Assembly (NCBI GenBank): GCA_049314555.1
Contig: JBMOEW010000004.1
Coordinates: 56,735 to 120,734 of the forward strand
From: REEB509 sp049314555
GTDB lineage: Bacteria > Pseudomonadota > Alphaproteobacteria > Caulobacterales > Aquidulcibacteraceae
Direction of reading: 5' to 3'
Length of the DNA stretch: 64,000 nucleotides
The notes under the pieces are model-generated. The model did not search any database. It had not been told where the DNA came from and was given only the letters and a program-made list of their open reading frames with translations. Below, piece by piece: positions 1 to 8,661 of the stretch. Position numbers and translations under genes: made by a program. Positions within the stretch are counted from its first letter, which is position 1, and the number at the start of each line of letters is the position of its first letter.

Positions 1-72
1 TTTTGGCGCCACCGGGCCAATATTGAGCGGCTCTTGAAGGGCGAGGAGCCCAAGATCGGCCAGAAAAAATGA
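1..72 (+). CDS. plsY: Glycerol-3-phosphate acyltransferase PlsY, C-terminal end only
   Basis: The first 23 codons run in frame to a TGA at 70-72. They encode a tail containing RHRANIERLLKGEEPKI, which matches the conserved C-terminus of the membrane acyltransferase PlsY. PlsY acylates glycerol-3-phosphate from acyl-phosphate in phospholipid synthesis. The stop overlaps the next start as ATGA, and plsY-dprA-topA is a common alphaproteobacterial order. Everything upstream lies outside the window, so the call rests on the tail motif and gene order. Confidence 0.75.
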   Translation, partial: FWRHRANIERLLKGEEPKIGQKK

Positions 73-1167
73 GCCCGCCGTCGGCGCGGGCGGAGCTGAT
101 TGCGTGGGCGCGGTTGGCGCGCGCGCCGCGGGTTGGGGCCGTTACTTTCGGCCGGCTGCTGGTGCGCTATTCCACGCCTATCGCTGCGATGGAAGGTCTG
201 GCGCGGTTTGAGCCAGAAGCCGCCGCCGCTGCGCCCAGCGCGGATGACATCGAAGCTGAACTGCAGGCTTTGGAGGCGATGGGCGCGCACCTCGTGGCGC
301 GGATGGAGCCTCACTCCCCTGCCCAGCTTGCATCGCTTGCGGCACCGCCGCCGTTATTAGCCATGCGCTCCAACCTCACGATGGGCCAACGCCCAGCAAT
401 TGCGCTGGTGGGCTCGCGGGATGCATCGGCGGCCGGGATGCAGATGGCCGAACGGCTCGCAGGCGAGCTTGGCGAGAACGGGTTTGTGATTGTGTCCGGG
501 CTTGCCCGTGGGATCGACACGGCGGCCCATCAAGCCAGCCTCACGCATGGGACCATCGCTGTGCTGGCGGGCGGCCTCGATAAGCCCTACCCGCCACTGA
601 ACCTCGACCTGCATAACGCGATCGTGGAAATAAGGCCTGGTCGTTGCCGAAACCAAGCTTGGGATAAGTGCGCGCGCCGAGGACTTTCCGCCACGCAATC
701 TGATCATTGCCGGGTTGGTGCAGGCGGTGATTGTGGTCGAGGCGGAAGCGCGCGCGGGTGCCTTGATCACGGCGCGGGCGGCGCTCGATTTTGGCCGCGA
801 AGTGATGGCGGTGCCGGGCTCGCCGCTGGATCGACGCGCGCGGGGGCCGAATGGACTGATCAAGGACGGCGCTGCGCTTGTGGAAACCGCAGAGGACGTG
901 TTGGCAGCGATCGGGGCCTAGAGGCGGCTTTCTGCAGGAATGCTTGAAACGTATGCAGTCGAGGAGCCGACGCTGGTGGTCAGCGCGGATGTGACATCGC
1001 AGGTCAAGCAGCTGTTGTTGCCCACGCCGATCCACCTCATTGAGATTGCCCGCAGGGCGGGGATTTCGGTGGCGGTGTTGGCTGCTGCGCTGGTGGAGCT
1101 CGAGATGAGGGGGGCTGCAACGTCTTTGGGAGGGGGCTATGCTTCGTCCGGAGACGGGGGTAGCTGA
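69..1167 (+). pseudogene. dprA: DNA processing protein DprA, broken by a frameshift and an in-frame stop
   Basis: DprA loads RecA on incoming single-stranded DNA during transformation. The first 187 codons encode the SAM-like N-terminus and the start of the Rossmann fold, with GSR (residues 115-117) and SGLARGID (143-150). At about 628-633 the reading frame shifts by +1. The rest of the fold (from GLVVAETKLG through RAALDFGREV) continues in the second frame from 634. That frame meets a TAG at 919-921, then reopens in the same frame at 922-1167 and encodes the winged-helix tail (PTPIHLIEIARRAGIS). At least two lesions are therefore needed to explain the locus. All three DprA segments are still recognisable, so decay is recent or the sequence has errors. 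The start overlaps the plsY stop by ATGA. Confidence 0.85.
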
Positions 1168-1421
1168 GTGATGCGCGTTAAGGCCGCGGCCGCGGCGCGG
1201 CGGGTTGTGGCCAAAGCGGATGCGAGGTCTGGCAAGTCTGCGTTGGCGGCCATAGCAGCCAGTTCGCTGGTCAGGGCTTGAAAATAAACCGCAACCTCCA
1301 GCGGATCTGGCCTAGGGGTGGGTTGGCCGGGGCCTGAAGTCTCGGGCGCATTGGTAAAAGGCGACTCAATGAGAGGAGGGACCGCAACCATGACGGGAAT
1401 GTTTATACACCTTCTCGCCAT
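1137..1421 (-). CDS. Small hypothetical protein convergent with dprA
   Basis: An open frame of 94 codons starts with ATG at 1421; a second ATG lies at 1391. It converges on dprA and overlaps its last 31 bases. The product is Ala- and Pro-rich, with a region around DPLEVAVYFQALTSELAAMA that looks like amphipathic helix. No family is recognised. It is listed because it fills the gap between dprA and topA and has protein-like composition, but it may be a chance frame in GC-rich DNA. Confidence 0.35.
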   Translation of the reverse strand: MARRCINIPVMVAVPPLIESPFTNAPETSGPGQPTPRPDPLEVAVYFQALTSELAAMAANADLPDLASALATTRRAAAAALTRITQLPPSPDEA

Positions 1422-1523
1422 AAGAGAAGTCCTGATTCGTCAGCGTTGGTCGGTTGACAAAGCGGCCGGCGCACCCTCACGGTCGCGGCCCGAATTGCGG
1501 ACCCTTTCAGACAGAGCAAGCTC

Positions 1524-4226
1524 ATGAACGTCGTCGTGGTCGAATCCCCGGCGAAAGCAAAAACGATCGAAAAATATCTCGGGCGCGATTTCAAAGTGCT
1601 GGCGAGCTATGGGCACGTGCGGGACCTGTCTTCGAAGGACGGGTCTGTGCGGCCGGACGAGGATTTTGCGCTCGCTTGGGAAATGGACCCCGCCGGCAAG
1701 AAGCGAATCAAAGACATCGCCGATGCGTTGAAGAACGCCGATCGGTTGATCCTCGCCACCGACCCCGATCGCGAGGGCGAAGCGATCAGTTGGCACGTGC
1801 TTGAGGCGCTGCAGCAGGGCCGCGCCTTGAAAGGCAAGAACGTCGCGCGCGTCACCTTCAACGCGATCACGAAAGAAGCCGTGCAGAAGGCGATGGCCGC
1901 GCCCCGCGACATCGACATGCAGTTGGTGGATGCCTATCTGGCACGGCGAGCGCTCGACTATCTGGTTGGATTTAACTTATCGCCGGTGTTGTGGCGCAAG
2001 CTGCCGGGGGCGCGATCTGCGGGGCGGGTGCAGTCGGTGGCGCTGCGGTTGGTGGCGTCACGGGAAAACGAGATCGAGCGGTTCAAGCCGCAAGAGTATT
2101 GGTCGCTGGAAGCAGACCTCAGCACCCCGCGGGGGGAAAGCGTTCTGGCGCGGATCACCGCGTTTGAAGGCCAGAAGCTGCGCCGGTTGGACATCCCCAA
2201 CAAGGAGATGGCAGACCGGGCCCTCGTAGCCATCCAAGGCGGCGGATTTTCGGTTTCGGCGGTGGAAGCCAAGCCCGTGCGACGTGCACCGCCACCGCCC
2301 TTCACAACCTCCACCCTGCAACAGGAAGCGGCCCGCAAGCTTGGGTTTTCGGCCAGCCGCACCATGCAGGTGGCGCAAAAACTCTATGAAGGGGTGGATA
2401 TCGGCGGGGAAACCACCGGCCTGATCACCTACATGCGGACCGACGGCGTGCAGATGGACGACGGGGCGATCCGCGACCTGCGCCGCACGATCGAGGCGAG
2501 TTTTGGGGCAAGCTACGTGCCAGACGCGCCGCGCCGTTATGCCACCAAGGCCAAAAACGCGCAGGAAGCCCACGAGGCGATCCGCCCGACCGACGCCAAT
2601 CGACGACCCGACAAGCTGCGGCTGTCTGACGATCAGGCGCGGCTCTATGACCTGATCTGGAAGCGCGCGGTGGCTTCGCAGATGGAAAGCGCGCGGTTGG
2701 AACGCACGACGGTGGACTTTTTCGAGCCCACCGGCCGGGTCGAGCTGCGGGCAACCGGGCAAGTGGTATTGTTTGACGGCTTTTTGACCCTCTACACCGA
2801 GGGCCAGGACGACGCCGAGGATGAAGAAAACCGCCGCCTGCCTGCCATGCGCCAGGGCGAGGCGATGGGGCTGAAGAGTGCGCGGGCCGACCAGCATTTC
2901 ACCGAACCACCGCCGCGCTATTCCGAAGCCAGTCTTGTAAAGCGCCTCGAAGAACTGGGGATTGGACGGCCATCGACCTATGCCTCAATCCTCGAAAAGC
3001 TGCGCGAGCGGGACTATGTGAAAATGGACCGCAACCGGTTCATTCCGGAAGACAAAGGGCGCCTGGTTACCGCATTTCTTGAGAGCTTCTTTCACCGGTA
3101 TGTGGAGTATGATTTCACTGCCGGCTTGGAAGAAAAGCTGGACCTTGTTTCGTCTGGCGACTTGGGCTGGAAGCAATTGATCGGCGAGTTTTGGACGGAT
3201 TTTCGCGCCGCGATCGACGGCATTGGCGATCTAAAGATCGGCGATGTATTGGAAGCGCTAAACGAGGCGCTCGGGCCCCACATCTTCCCAGACACTGGCG
3301 AGGGCAAAGACCCGCGGGCCTGCCCGTCCTGTGCCGACGGGCGGTTGTCGATCCGGCTTGGCAAGTTTGGCTCGTTTGTGGGCTGCTCGAACTACCCGAC
3401 CTGCAAGCACACGCGCCCGCTTGGTGGGGCAGACGAAAGCCCTGGGGCTATTCCATCGGAAGGGCTTGAGCTGGGGCTTGATCCTGGCACCGGGCTTTTT
3501 GTTTCGCTGAAATCTGGCCGATTTGGGCCGTATGTTCAACGCGGCGAAGGCGAAGACATCAAGCGCGCAAGCCTGCCGCAGGGCTGGACGCCGGAGGGCT
3601 TGACGCTAGAGCGAGCGCTGAAGCTTCTCACCCTGCCCCGCGACATTGGCCCGCACCCAGAAGACGGGGAAATGATGCGCGCCAACATTGGCCGGTTTGG
3701 GCCGTATGTGCAGCACCTCAAGACCTACGCCAATCTGGCGGACGTGGAAGAAGTGTTTGAAATCCAAGCCAATCGGGCGGTAGCGCTGCTGGCGGAAAAG
3801 CTGGCTGGCAACGCGCGTCGGTTTGGGCGCGGCGCTGCTGTGGCTGCCTTGAAGGAGCTTGGGGAGAGCCCGGTTACAGGCAAAGTGGTGAAGGTGATGC
3901 CGGGGCGGTATGGGCCTTACATCACCGACGGTGACACCAACGCCAACGTGCCCAAAGATGTGGCTCCTGAGGCCATGACCCTTGAGTTGGCTTTGCCGCT
4001 GTTGGCGAAAAAGGCGGAAGACGGCGGCGGCAAGAAGAAGAAAAAGCCCGCGCGCGGTGGCAAGCCAAGTGCGGCGGCCAAAAAGCCAGCCGCGAAGAAA
4101 GCGGGCGGCGATAAACCGCCAGTGAAAAAGGCCGCAGCCAAAAAGCCGGCTGCGAAAACCGCGGCTGGCAAGGCCGCTCCGGCGAAAAAGACCGCCACCA
4201 AGAAAACCCCGCGGGCGCAGGACTGA
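1524..4226 (+). CDS. topA: DNA topoisomerase I
   Basis: Type IA topoisomerase, 900 residues, which relaxes negative supercoils. The N-terminal Toprim domain starts VVVESPAKAKTIEKYLG (E7) and has the acidic triad in DPDREGEAISWH (D80, D82, E84). The catalytic tyrosine is Y303 in GLITYMRTDG. A single zinc ribbon follows (C600, C603, C621, C627), and then three GRFGPYV/GRYGPYI-type repeats characteristic of the alphaproteobacterial C-terminus. The last 45 or so residues are a Lys/Ala-rich histone-H1-like tail that should bind DNA electrostatically. The ATG at 1524 opens directly with the conserved Toprim strand. rnr starts two bases after the stop, so the two genes are probably co-transcribed. 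Confidence 0.97.
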   Translation: MNVVVVESPAKAKTIEKYLGRDFKVLASYGHVRDLSSKDGSVRPDEDFALAWEMDPAGKKRIKDIADALKNADRLILATDPDREGEAISWHVLEALQQGRALKGKNVARVTFNAITKEAVQKAMAAPRDIDMQLVDAYLARRALDYLVGFNLSPVLWRKLPGARSAGRVQSVALRLVASRENEIERFKPQEYWSLEADLSTPRGESVLARITAFEGQKLRRLDIPNKEMADRALVAIQGGGFSVSAVEAKPVRRAPPPPFTTSTLQQEAARKLGFSASRTMQVAQKLYEGVDIGGETTGLITYMRTDGVQMDDGAIRDLRRTIEASFGASYVPDAPRRYATKAKNAQEAHEAIRPTDANRRPDKLRLSDDQARLYDLIWKRAVASQMESARLERTTVDFFEPTGRVELRATGQVVLFDGFLTLYTEGQDDAEDEENRRLPAMRQGEAMGLKSARADQHFTEPPPRYSEASLVKRLEELGIGRPSTYASILEKLRERDYVKMDRNRFIPEDKGRLVTAFLESFFHRYVEYDFTAGLEEKLDLVSSGDLGWKQLIGEFWTDFRAAIDGIGDLKIGDVLEALNEALGPHIFPDTGEGKDPRACPSCADGRLSIRLGKFGSFVGCSNYPTCKHTRPLGGADESPGAIPSEGLELGLDPGTGLFVSLKSGRFGPYVQRGEGEDIKRASLPQGWTPEGLTLERALKLLTLPRDIGPHPEDGEMMRANIGRFGPYVQHLKTYANLADVEEVFEIQANRAVALLAEKLAGNARRFGRGAAVAALKELGESPVTGKVVKVMPGRYGPYITDGDTNANVPKDVAPEAMTLELALPLLAKKAEDGGGKKKKKPARGGKPSAAAKKPAAKKAGGDKPPVKKAAAKKPAAKTAAGKAAPAKKTATKKTPRAQD

Positions 4227-4228
4227 CA

Positions 4229-6490
4229 ATGGCCCGCCGCAAGCCCCCAGCGCCGAAGACACTTTCGCGCGAGGCGGTGCTGATGGCTTTGAAGCAGGCT
4301 GGCGGCAAGGGCCAAAAGCGGGACTTGGCGCGCCTTTTGGATGTGGGGCCTGACCAGAAGAAGGAATTGCGCACCATCCTGCGCGACCTGGAAGCGGACG
4401 GCACCCTCGGGCGGACCGGGCGAAAGCGCTACGCGTCTGCCGATGCCCTGCCCGAGCGCGGGGTGATGGAAATCGTTGATCGCGACAACGACGGCGAGCT
4501 TCTGGCCCGCATGCGGGGTCAGGACGGCTTGTTTGGCCCGTTGGTGCGGCTTGGGCCGGGGGAAGCGTCTGGCAAGCGGGGCGAGGCCGCCATCGGGGTG
4601 GGCGACCGGCTTCTGGCTCGGATCGTTCAGGAAGAGGACGGACCTGTCGCGCGGGTTGTGAAACGATTGGGGCAAAGCGCGCACCGGATTTTGGGCGTGT
4701 TCCATGCACATCCGGCCGGCGGTGGGCGGGTGGAGCCCGCAGACCGCAAGGCCCGCCAGGACGTGATGATCTTTCGCGAACACCAGGGCGAAGCCGAAGA
4801 CGGCGACCTGGTTTTGATCGAGCTTGCCAGCCAAAGCCGCGGCCAAGGCCCCAAGCGCGGGGTGATCAAAGAAGTGGTAGGTCGGGAGGATGACCCACGG
4901 GCCGCTTCGATCCTGGCGATCCACAGTCACGGGGTGCCGGTGGGCTTTTCTGAGGACGAGGAAGCCCAGGCGCGCGCGGCCAAAAGGCCCACCCTCAAAG
5001 GGCGCACCGATCTGCGCCATTTGCCGCTGATCACCATCGACCCAGACGACGCGCGCGATCATGACGACGCGGTGTTTGCGCAACCGGACGATGATCCCAA
5101 GAACCCAGGCGGGCACCGGGTTTGGGTGGCAATCGCGGATGTGGCGGCCTACGTCACGCCCAATTCGGCGCTGGACAAGGGCGCACTGAAGCGGGGCAAT
5201 TCAACGTATTTCCCAGACCGCGTGGCCCCGATGCTGCCGGAGAGCCTATCGGCGGACCTGTGTTCGCTGCGGGAGCGGGAGGACCGGGCCTGTCTTGCGG
5301 TGGAGCTGGTGTTCGATGTCAACGGTCGCAAGAAGAGCCACCGGTTTGTGCGCGGCCTGATGAAGTCTGCGGCGAAACTGTCTTATGGTCAGGCGCAGGC
5401 AGCGATTGACGGGACGCCGGATGATGCCACAGGGCCGCTTCTTGAGACCGTCTTGAAACCGCTTTGGGCGGCGTATGCGACGGCCAAGAAAGGGCGCGAC
5501 GGGCGCCAACCCCTGGAGATCGATGCCCCCGAGCACCGCATCACGTTTGGGCCGGATGGGCGCGTGGCGGGGGTGGCCAAGCGCGAGCGGTTTGATGCGC
5601 ATAAGCTGATCGAAGAGTTTATGATCCAAGCCAACGTTGCAGCGGCGGAAGTGCTTGAAACCAAAGGCGCGCCGCTGATCTATCGGGTGCACGAAAAGCC
5701 AAGCGATACCAAAATCGCTGCGCTTGAGGACTTTTTGCCCACCGTCGGGCTGAAATGGAGCCGCGGCCAGGTGGTGAGTGCGGCGCGGTTCAATCGGATC
5801 CTGGAGCTTGCCAAGGACACCGAGCACGCAGAGATCGTCAATGAGGTGGTGCTGCGCAGCCAGGCGCAGGCGATCTATAGCCCTGAAAACCTTGGCCACT
5901 TTGGCCTTAACTTGTCGCATTATGCGCACTTTACCTCGCCCATTCGTCGGTATGCGGACCTTTGCGTCCACCGCGCGTTGATCCGTGGGCTGGGCTTTGG
6001 CGACGACGGCCAGACCGGCGAAGAAGCCGCGCGGCTTGATGATATCGCCGAGCACATCACCATGGCCGAGCGGCGCTCAATGGCGGCAGAGCGCGACGCC
6101 ACTGCGCGTTATATCGCAAGCTTTCTGGCAGACCGGGTGGGGGCTGAGTTTGAGGGCCGGATTACCGGGGTGACGCGGTTTGGGCTGTTTATCCGGTTGT
6201 CTGAAACACAGGCGGATGGCCTCTGCCCGATTTCGACGCTGGGCGCGCAGCGGTGGATCCATGAGGAAGCAGCCCATGCGCTGGTGGGCGAGCGTTCTGG
6301 CGAGCGGTGGGTGTTGGGCCAGCCGGTGGAAGTGCGGCTGGAGGATGCGGCCCCGGTTTCCGGCGGCTTGATCTTTGCCATGTTGAGTTCGCCCCTGCCC
6401 CGCGACGCCAGCTTCAAAGCCTCGCGCGCGCCACGCGGTCGCCCGCACCGGCCACCGCCGCCGTCGCGCAACAAGCGCAAACGCCCCTAA
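4229..6490 (+). CDS. rnr: Ribonuclease R
   Basis: 3'-5' exoribonuclease of the RNB family, 753 residues, which degrades structured RNA. An N-terminal winged helix (about 20-75) and cold-shock domains precede the RNB core. The catalytic acidic cluster is DPDDARDHDDAV (D271, D277, D279, D280). The core ends near SHYAHFTSPIRRYADLCVHR, and an S1 domain (GRITGVTRFGLFIRL, from about 640) follows. The tail is Arg/Pro/Lys-rich. The ATG lies 2 nt after the topA stop, so the two are likely translated from one message. The length is normal for the family. Confidence 0.96.
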   Translation: MARRKPPAPKTLSREAVLMALKQAGGKGQKRDLARLLDVGPDQKKELRTILRDLEADGTLGRTGRKRYASADALPERGVMEIVDRDNDGELLARMRGQDGLFGPLVRLGPGEASGKRGEAAIGVGDRLLARIVQEEDGPVARVVKRLGQSAHRILGVFHAHPAGGGRVEPADRKARQDVMIFREHQGEAEDGDLVLIELASQSRGQGPKRGVIKEVVGREDDPRAASILAIHSHGVPVGFSEDEEAQARAAKRPTLKGRTDLRHLPLITIDPDDARDHDDAVFAQPDDDPKNPGGHRVWVAIADVAAYVTPNSALDKGALKRGNSTYFPDRVAPMLPESLSADLCSLREREDRACLAVELVFDVNGRKKSHRFVRGLMKSAAKLSYGQAQAAIDGTPDDATGPLLETVLKPLWAAYATAKKGRDGRQPLEIDAPEHRITFGPDGRVAGVAKRERFDAHKLIEEFMIQANVAAAEVLETKGAPLIYRVHEKPSDTKIAALEDFLPTVGLKWSRGQVVSAARFNRILELAKDTEHAEIVNEVVLRSQAQAIYSPENLGHFGLNLSHYAHFTSPIRRYADLCVHRALIRGLGFGDDGQTGEEAARLDDIAEHITMAERRSMAAERDATARYIASFLADRVGAEFEGRITGVTRFGLFIRLSETQADGLCPISTLGAQRWIHEEAAHALVGERSGERWVLGQPVEVRLEDAAPVSGGLIFAMLSSPLPRDASFKASRAPRGRPHRPPPPSRNKRKRP

Positions 6491-6533
6491 AACGGGGTTG
6501 ACCCGCACCGCGATCACGTCACCTTGCCGGGCG

Positions 6534-7244
6534 ATGAGCAACAAAGATGATGCCCCGTTTGACGCGGCCGACCAGACCCGGCCCGCTAAAGCGCCGCGCC
6601 CCAAGGACGCAGCGACCCTGATCTTGATTCATAAGCGCGGCAAGGGCCACGAAGTGCTGATGGGGCAGCGGGCCAAGGGCCACGTGTTCATGCCAGACAA
6701 GTGGGTGTTTCCAGGGGGGCGGGTGGAGGCATCCGACGCGCTGGCCCCGGCGGCGAGCGAGCTGCAGGCGGCTGACGAGGCAGCGCTGCTGGTTGATTGC
6801 AACCGCAAGCGCGCGCGCACGTTTGCCTTGGCGGCGGTGCGGGAGGTGTTTGAAGAAACCGGGTTGATTGTGGGCCGGCGGGGGGGCGCGGTTGGCCTTG
6901 CACCCCGCGGGTGGGAGGCGTTTTGCAGCCACGATGCGGCACCGGAGCTGCATCGCATGGCGTTCATTGCCCGCGCGATTACCCCGCCGTTTAGGCCGCG
7001 CCGGTTCGATGCGCGGTTCTTTTTGGCGGACGCGGAGGCCGTGTTGCTGGACGATCGGCCGGTGGGCGGAGACGAAGAGCTGTTGCACACCAAGTGGTTC
7101 ACGCTGGAGGACGCGTTGGAGCTCGATTTGCCCAACGTGACCCGGTTTGTGCTGGGCGAAGTGCAGGCGCGCCTTCGGGGCGAGACGCTTGCCCCTGCCT
7201 ATTTGCGGTGGACCCGCAAGGGCCATTTGATGGGCAGGCTATGA
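6534..7244 (+). CDS. Nudix hydrolase with a split Nudix box (NUDT19-like)
   Basis: A 236-residue Nudix protein. The Nudix box is interrupted: GGRVEASDALA is separated by about 30 residues from REVFEETGLIVG. This arrangement is known in the NUDT19/NUDT7-like group, many of which hydrolyse CoA derivatives; the substrate here is inferred, not shown. I chose the ATG at 6534 because residues from there on resemble the family; an upstream alternative start adds 12 residues. The stop overlaps the next gene (ATGA at 7241-7244), so the two are probably translationally coupled. Confidence 0.85.
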   Translation: MSNKDDAPFDAADQTRPAKAPRPKDAATLILIHKRGKGHEVLMGQRAKGHVFMPDKWVFPGGRVEASDALAPAASELQAADEAALLVDCNRKRARTFALAAVREVFEETGLIVGRRGGAVGLAPRGWEAFCSHDAAPELHRMAFIARAITPPFRPRRFDARFFLADAEAVLLDDRPVGGDEELLHTKWFTLEDALELDLPNVTRFVLGEVQARLRGETLAPAYLRWTRKGHLMGRL

Positions 7245-8404
7245 GGGCCTTGGGTGGGGTGCAAAAGGAGCGGGACTTTGCGATCCCGATCGCGCTCGGG
7301 TGTGTGGCCGCGGGCGGCGGGGCGATCGGGCTTTCGTTCCCGCTGTTGGCGCTCAACCTTGATGATTGGGGAGTGTCTGAAACAGGCATCGGTCTGTTTA
7401 CCTTGGCGGCGGCCCTCTCCACCGTGATTGCAACACCGTTTATCCCTGGCCTGCTTGGCCGGATTGGCACGCGCCAAGCGTTGGCGTGGGCACTTTCTTC
7501 TGTGGCTTTGGCATTTGTTGGGTATTGGCTGTTTCCTTCGATCGCTGCGTGGGTGGTGTGTCGGTTTATCGCGGGCGCTGCTTTTTCGGTGTTGTTCGTG
7601 TCCTGCGAGGCTTGGGCTTTGGAGCGGGCACCGCCGGAAAAGCGCGGCCTGATCATGGGGGCTTTTGCCTCGACCTTCGCTGGCGCGATGGCGGGAGGGG
7701 GCGCGTTGATCGCGCTTTTGGGGCACGTGGGGCCACTGCCGTTCTTGATGGGGGCGGGCATAGCGGGGCTTGGGCTTTTGCTTTTGGTTTTGCCGGCCAA
7801 AGCACCAAGCGCGCCGCATGGGGCGTCGGCCCGGCCGCAGGCGTTGCTCGCGCGAATCGCTGCGGCACCGGTGGTGATGCTGGCTCCTTTGGCGATGGGG
7901 GCCATCGAGACGGCCAAGTACAACCTCATCCCGATCTTTGCGCGGCGGGTGGAGCTGGGCGACGAAATCGGGGCCATGATGGTGACCGCCGCCGGGCTCG
8001 GGGTTTTGGTGATGCAACCGTTTTTGGGGATGCTGGCGGACCGGATCGGGGTGCGGCCGGCGCTTTCTCTGTGTGCGCTGGTTGGCATCGGGGCCCCATT
8101 GACGATTGCGGCCGCCGGGAATGCGCCTTTGCTGGTGCTGGGGTTGATGTTTGCCTATTCGGGGATCGTCACGGGCCTATACACCGTTGGGCTCGTGTGG
8201 TTGGCGCGGCGTTTCCAGGGTGCGGAGCTGGCCGCGGGCAACGCTGCCTTTGCGCTGAGCTACGGGGTTGGCCAGGTGCTTGGTCCAGCGCTTGCGGGCG
8301 CTGCCTTTGGCTCCTTTGGCCCGTGGGGCTTCATGATCGCGCTGGCCAGCATGCCGGCGATGTATCTGGCAGCCATTGTGTTGACGCGGGCGCGCGCGGC
8401 TTGA
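7241..8404 (+). CDS. Major facilitator superfamily transporter
   Basis: An integral membrane protein of 387 residues with about 12 hydrophobic helices in two halves. The loop between helices 2 and 3 reads GLLGRIGTRQALA, the MFS motif-A position, and the second half repeats it as GMLADRIGVRPAL. The ATG at 7241 overlaps the Nudix stop; longer upstream extensions would read through the Nudix gene in another frame and are not convincing. The substrate cannot be read from the sequence. The overlap with the Nudix gene suggests a linked role, but this is inference. Confidence 0.88.
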   Translation: MRALGGVQKERDFAIPIALGCVAAGGGAIGLSFPLLALNLDDWGVSETGIGLFTLAAALSTVIATPFIPGLLGRIGTRQALAWALSSVALAFVGYWLFPSIAAWVVCRFIAGAAFSVLFVSCEAWALERAPPEKRGLIMGAFASTFAGAMAGGGALIALLGHVGPLPFLMGAGIAGLGLLLLVLPAKAPSAPHGASARPQALLARIAAAPVVMLAPLAMGAIETAKYNLIPIFARRVELGDEIGAMMVTAAGLGVLVMQPFLGMLADRIGVRPALSLCALVGIGAPLTIAAAGNAPLLVLGLMFAYSGIVTGLYTVGLVWLARRFQGAELAAGNAAFALSYGVGQVLGPALAGAAFGSFGPWGFMIALASMPAMYLAAIVLTRARAA

Positions 8405-8471
8405 CAGGGCGGCTGCGATCAGTCATCCACGCGCCCTTGCGCTCGCGCACATCCTTTACAGGGCAAAAGCC

Positions 8472-8639
8472 ATGGCCAAGCCAGCCACGATTAAGATCCG
8501 TCTGAACTCCACCGCCGACACCGGCTTCTTCTATGTGACGAAGAAGAACCCCCGGACCAAGACGGAAAAGCTGAAATTCAAGAAGTATGACCCCGTCGTG
8601 CGCAAGCACGTCGAGTTCGTTGAAGGCAAAATCAAGTAA
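8472..8639 (+). CDS. rpmG: 50S ribosomal protein bL33
   Basis: A 55-residue protein of the large ribosomal subunit. It begins MAKPATIKIRLNSTADTGFF and ends HVEFVEGKIK, matching bL33. It has no cysteines, so it is the zinc-independent form. It is convergent with pleD, whose 3' end is 22 nt away, and I see no obvious hairpin terminator in between. rpmG next to pleD-divK is the arrangement known from Caulobacter. Confidence 0.97.
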   Translation: MAKPATIKIRLNSTADTGFFYVTKKNPRTKTEKLKFKKYDPVVRKHVEFVEGKIK

Positions 8640-8661
8640 GAATAAGCTTGGTGTCCTGGCC

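Noticed and set aside
1454..1482. TTGACA before topA as a -35 box
   Set aside because: No matching -10 at 16-18 nt and no fit to the Caulobacter-type promoter pattern.
3606..5116. Long minus-strand open frames opposite topA and rnr (up to 399 codons)
   Set aside because: They are antisense to clear coding sequence in GC-rich DNA, have Arg/Pro/His-rich translations and no family motifs.
7486..8505. A 339-codon + strand frame overlapping the MFS gene
   Set aside because: It is the +1 shadow of the MFS gene, with Gly/Arg-rich low-complexity translation.
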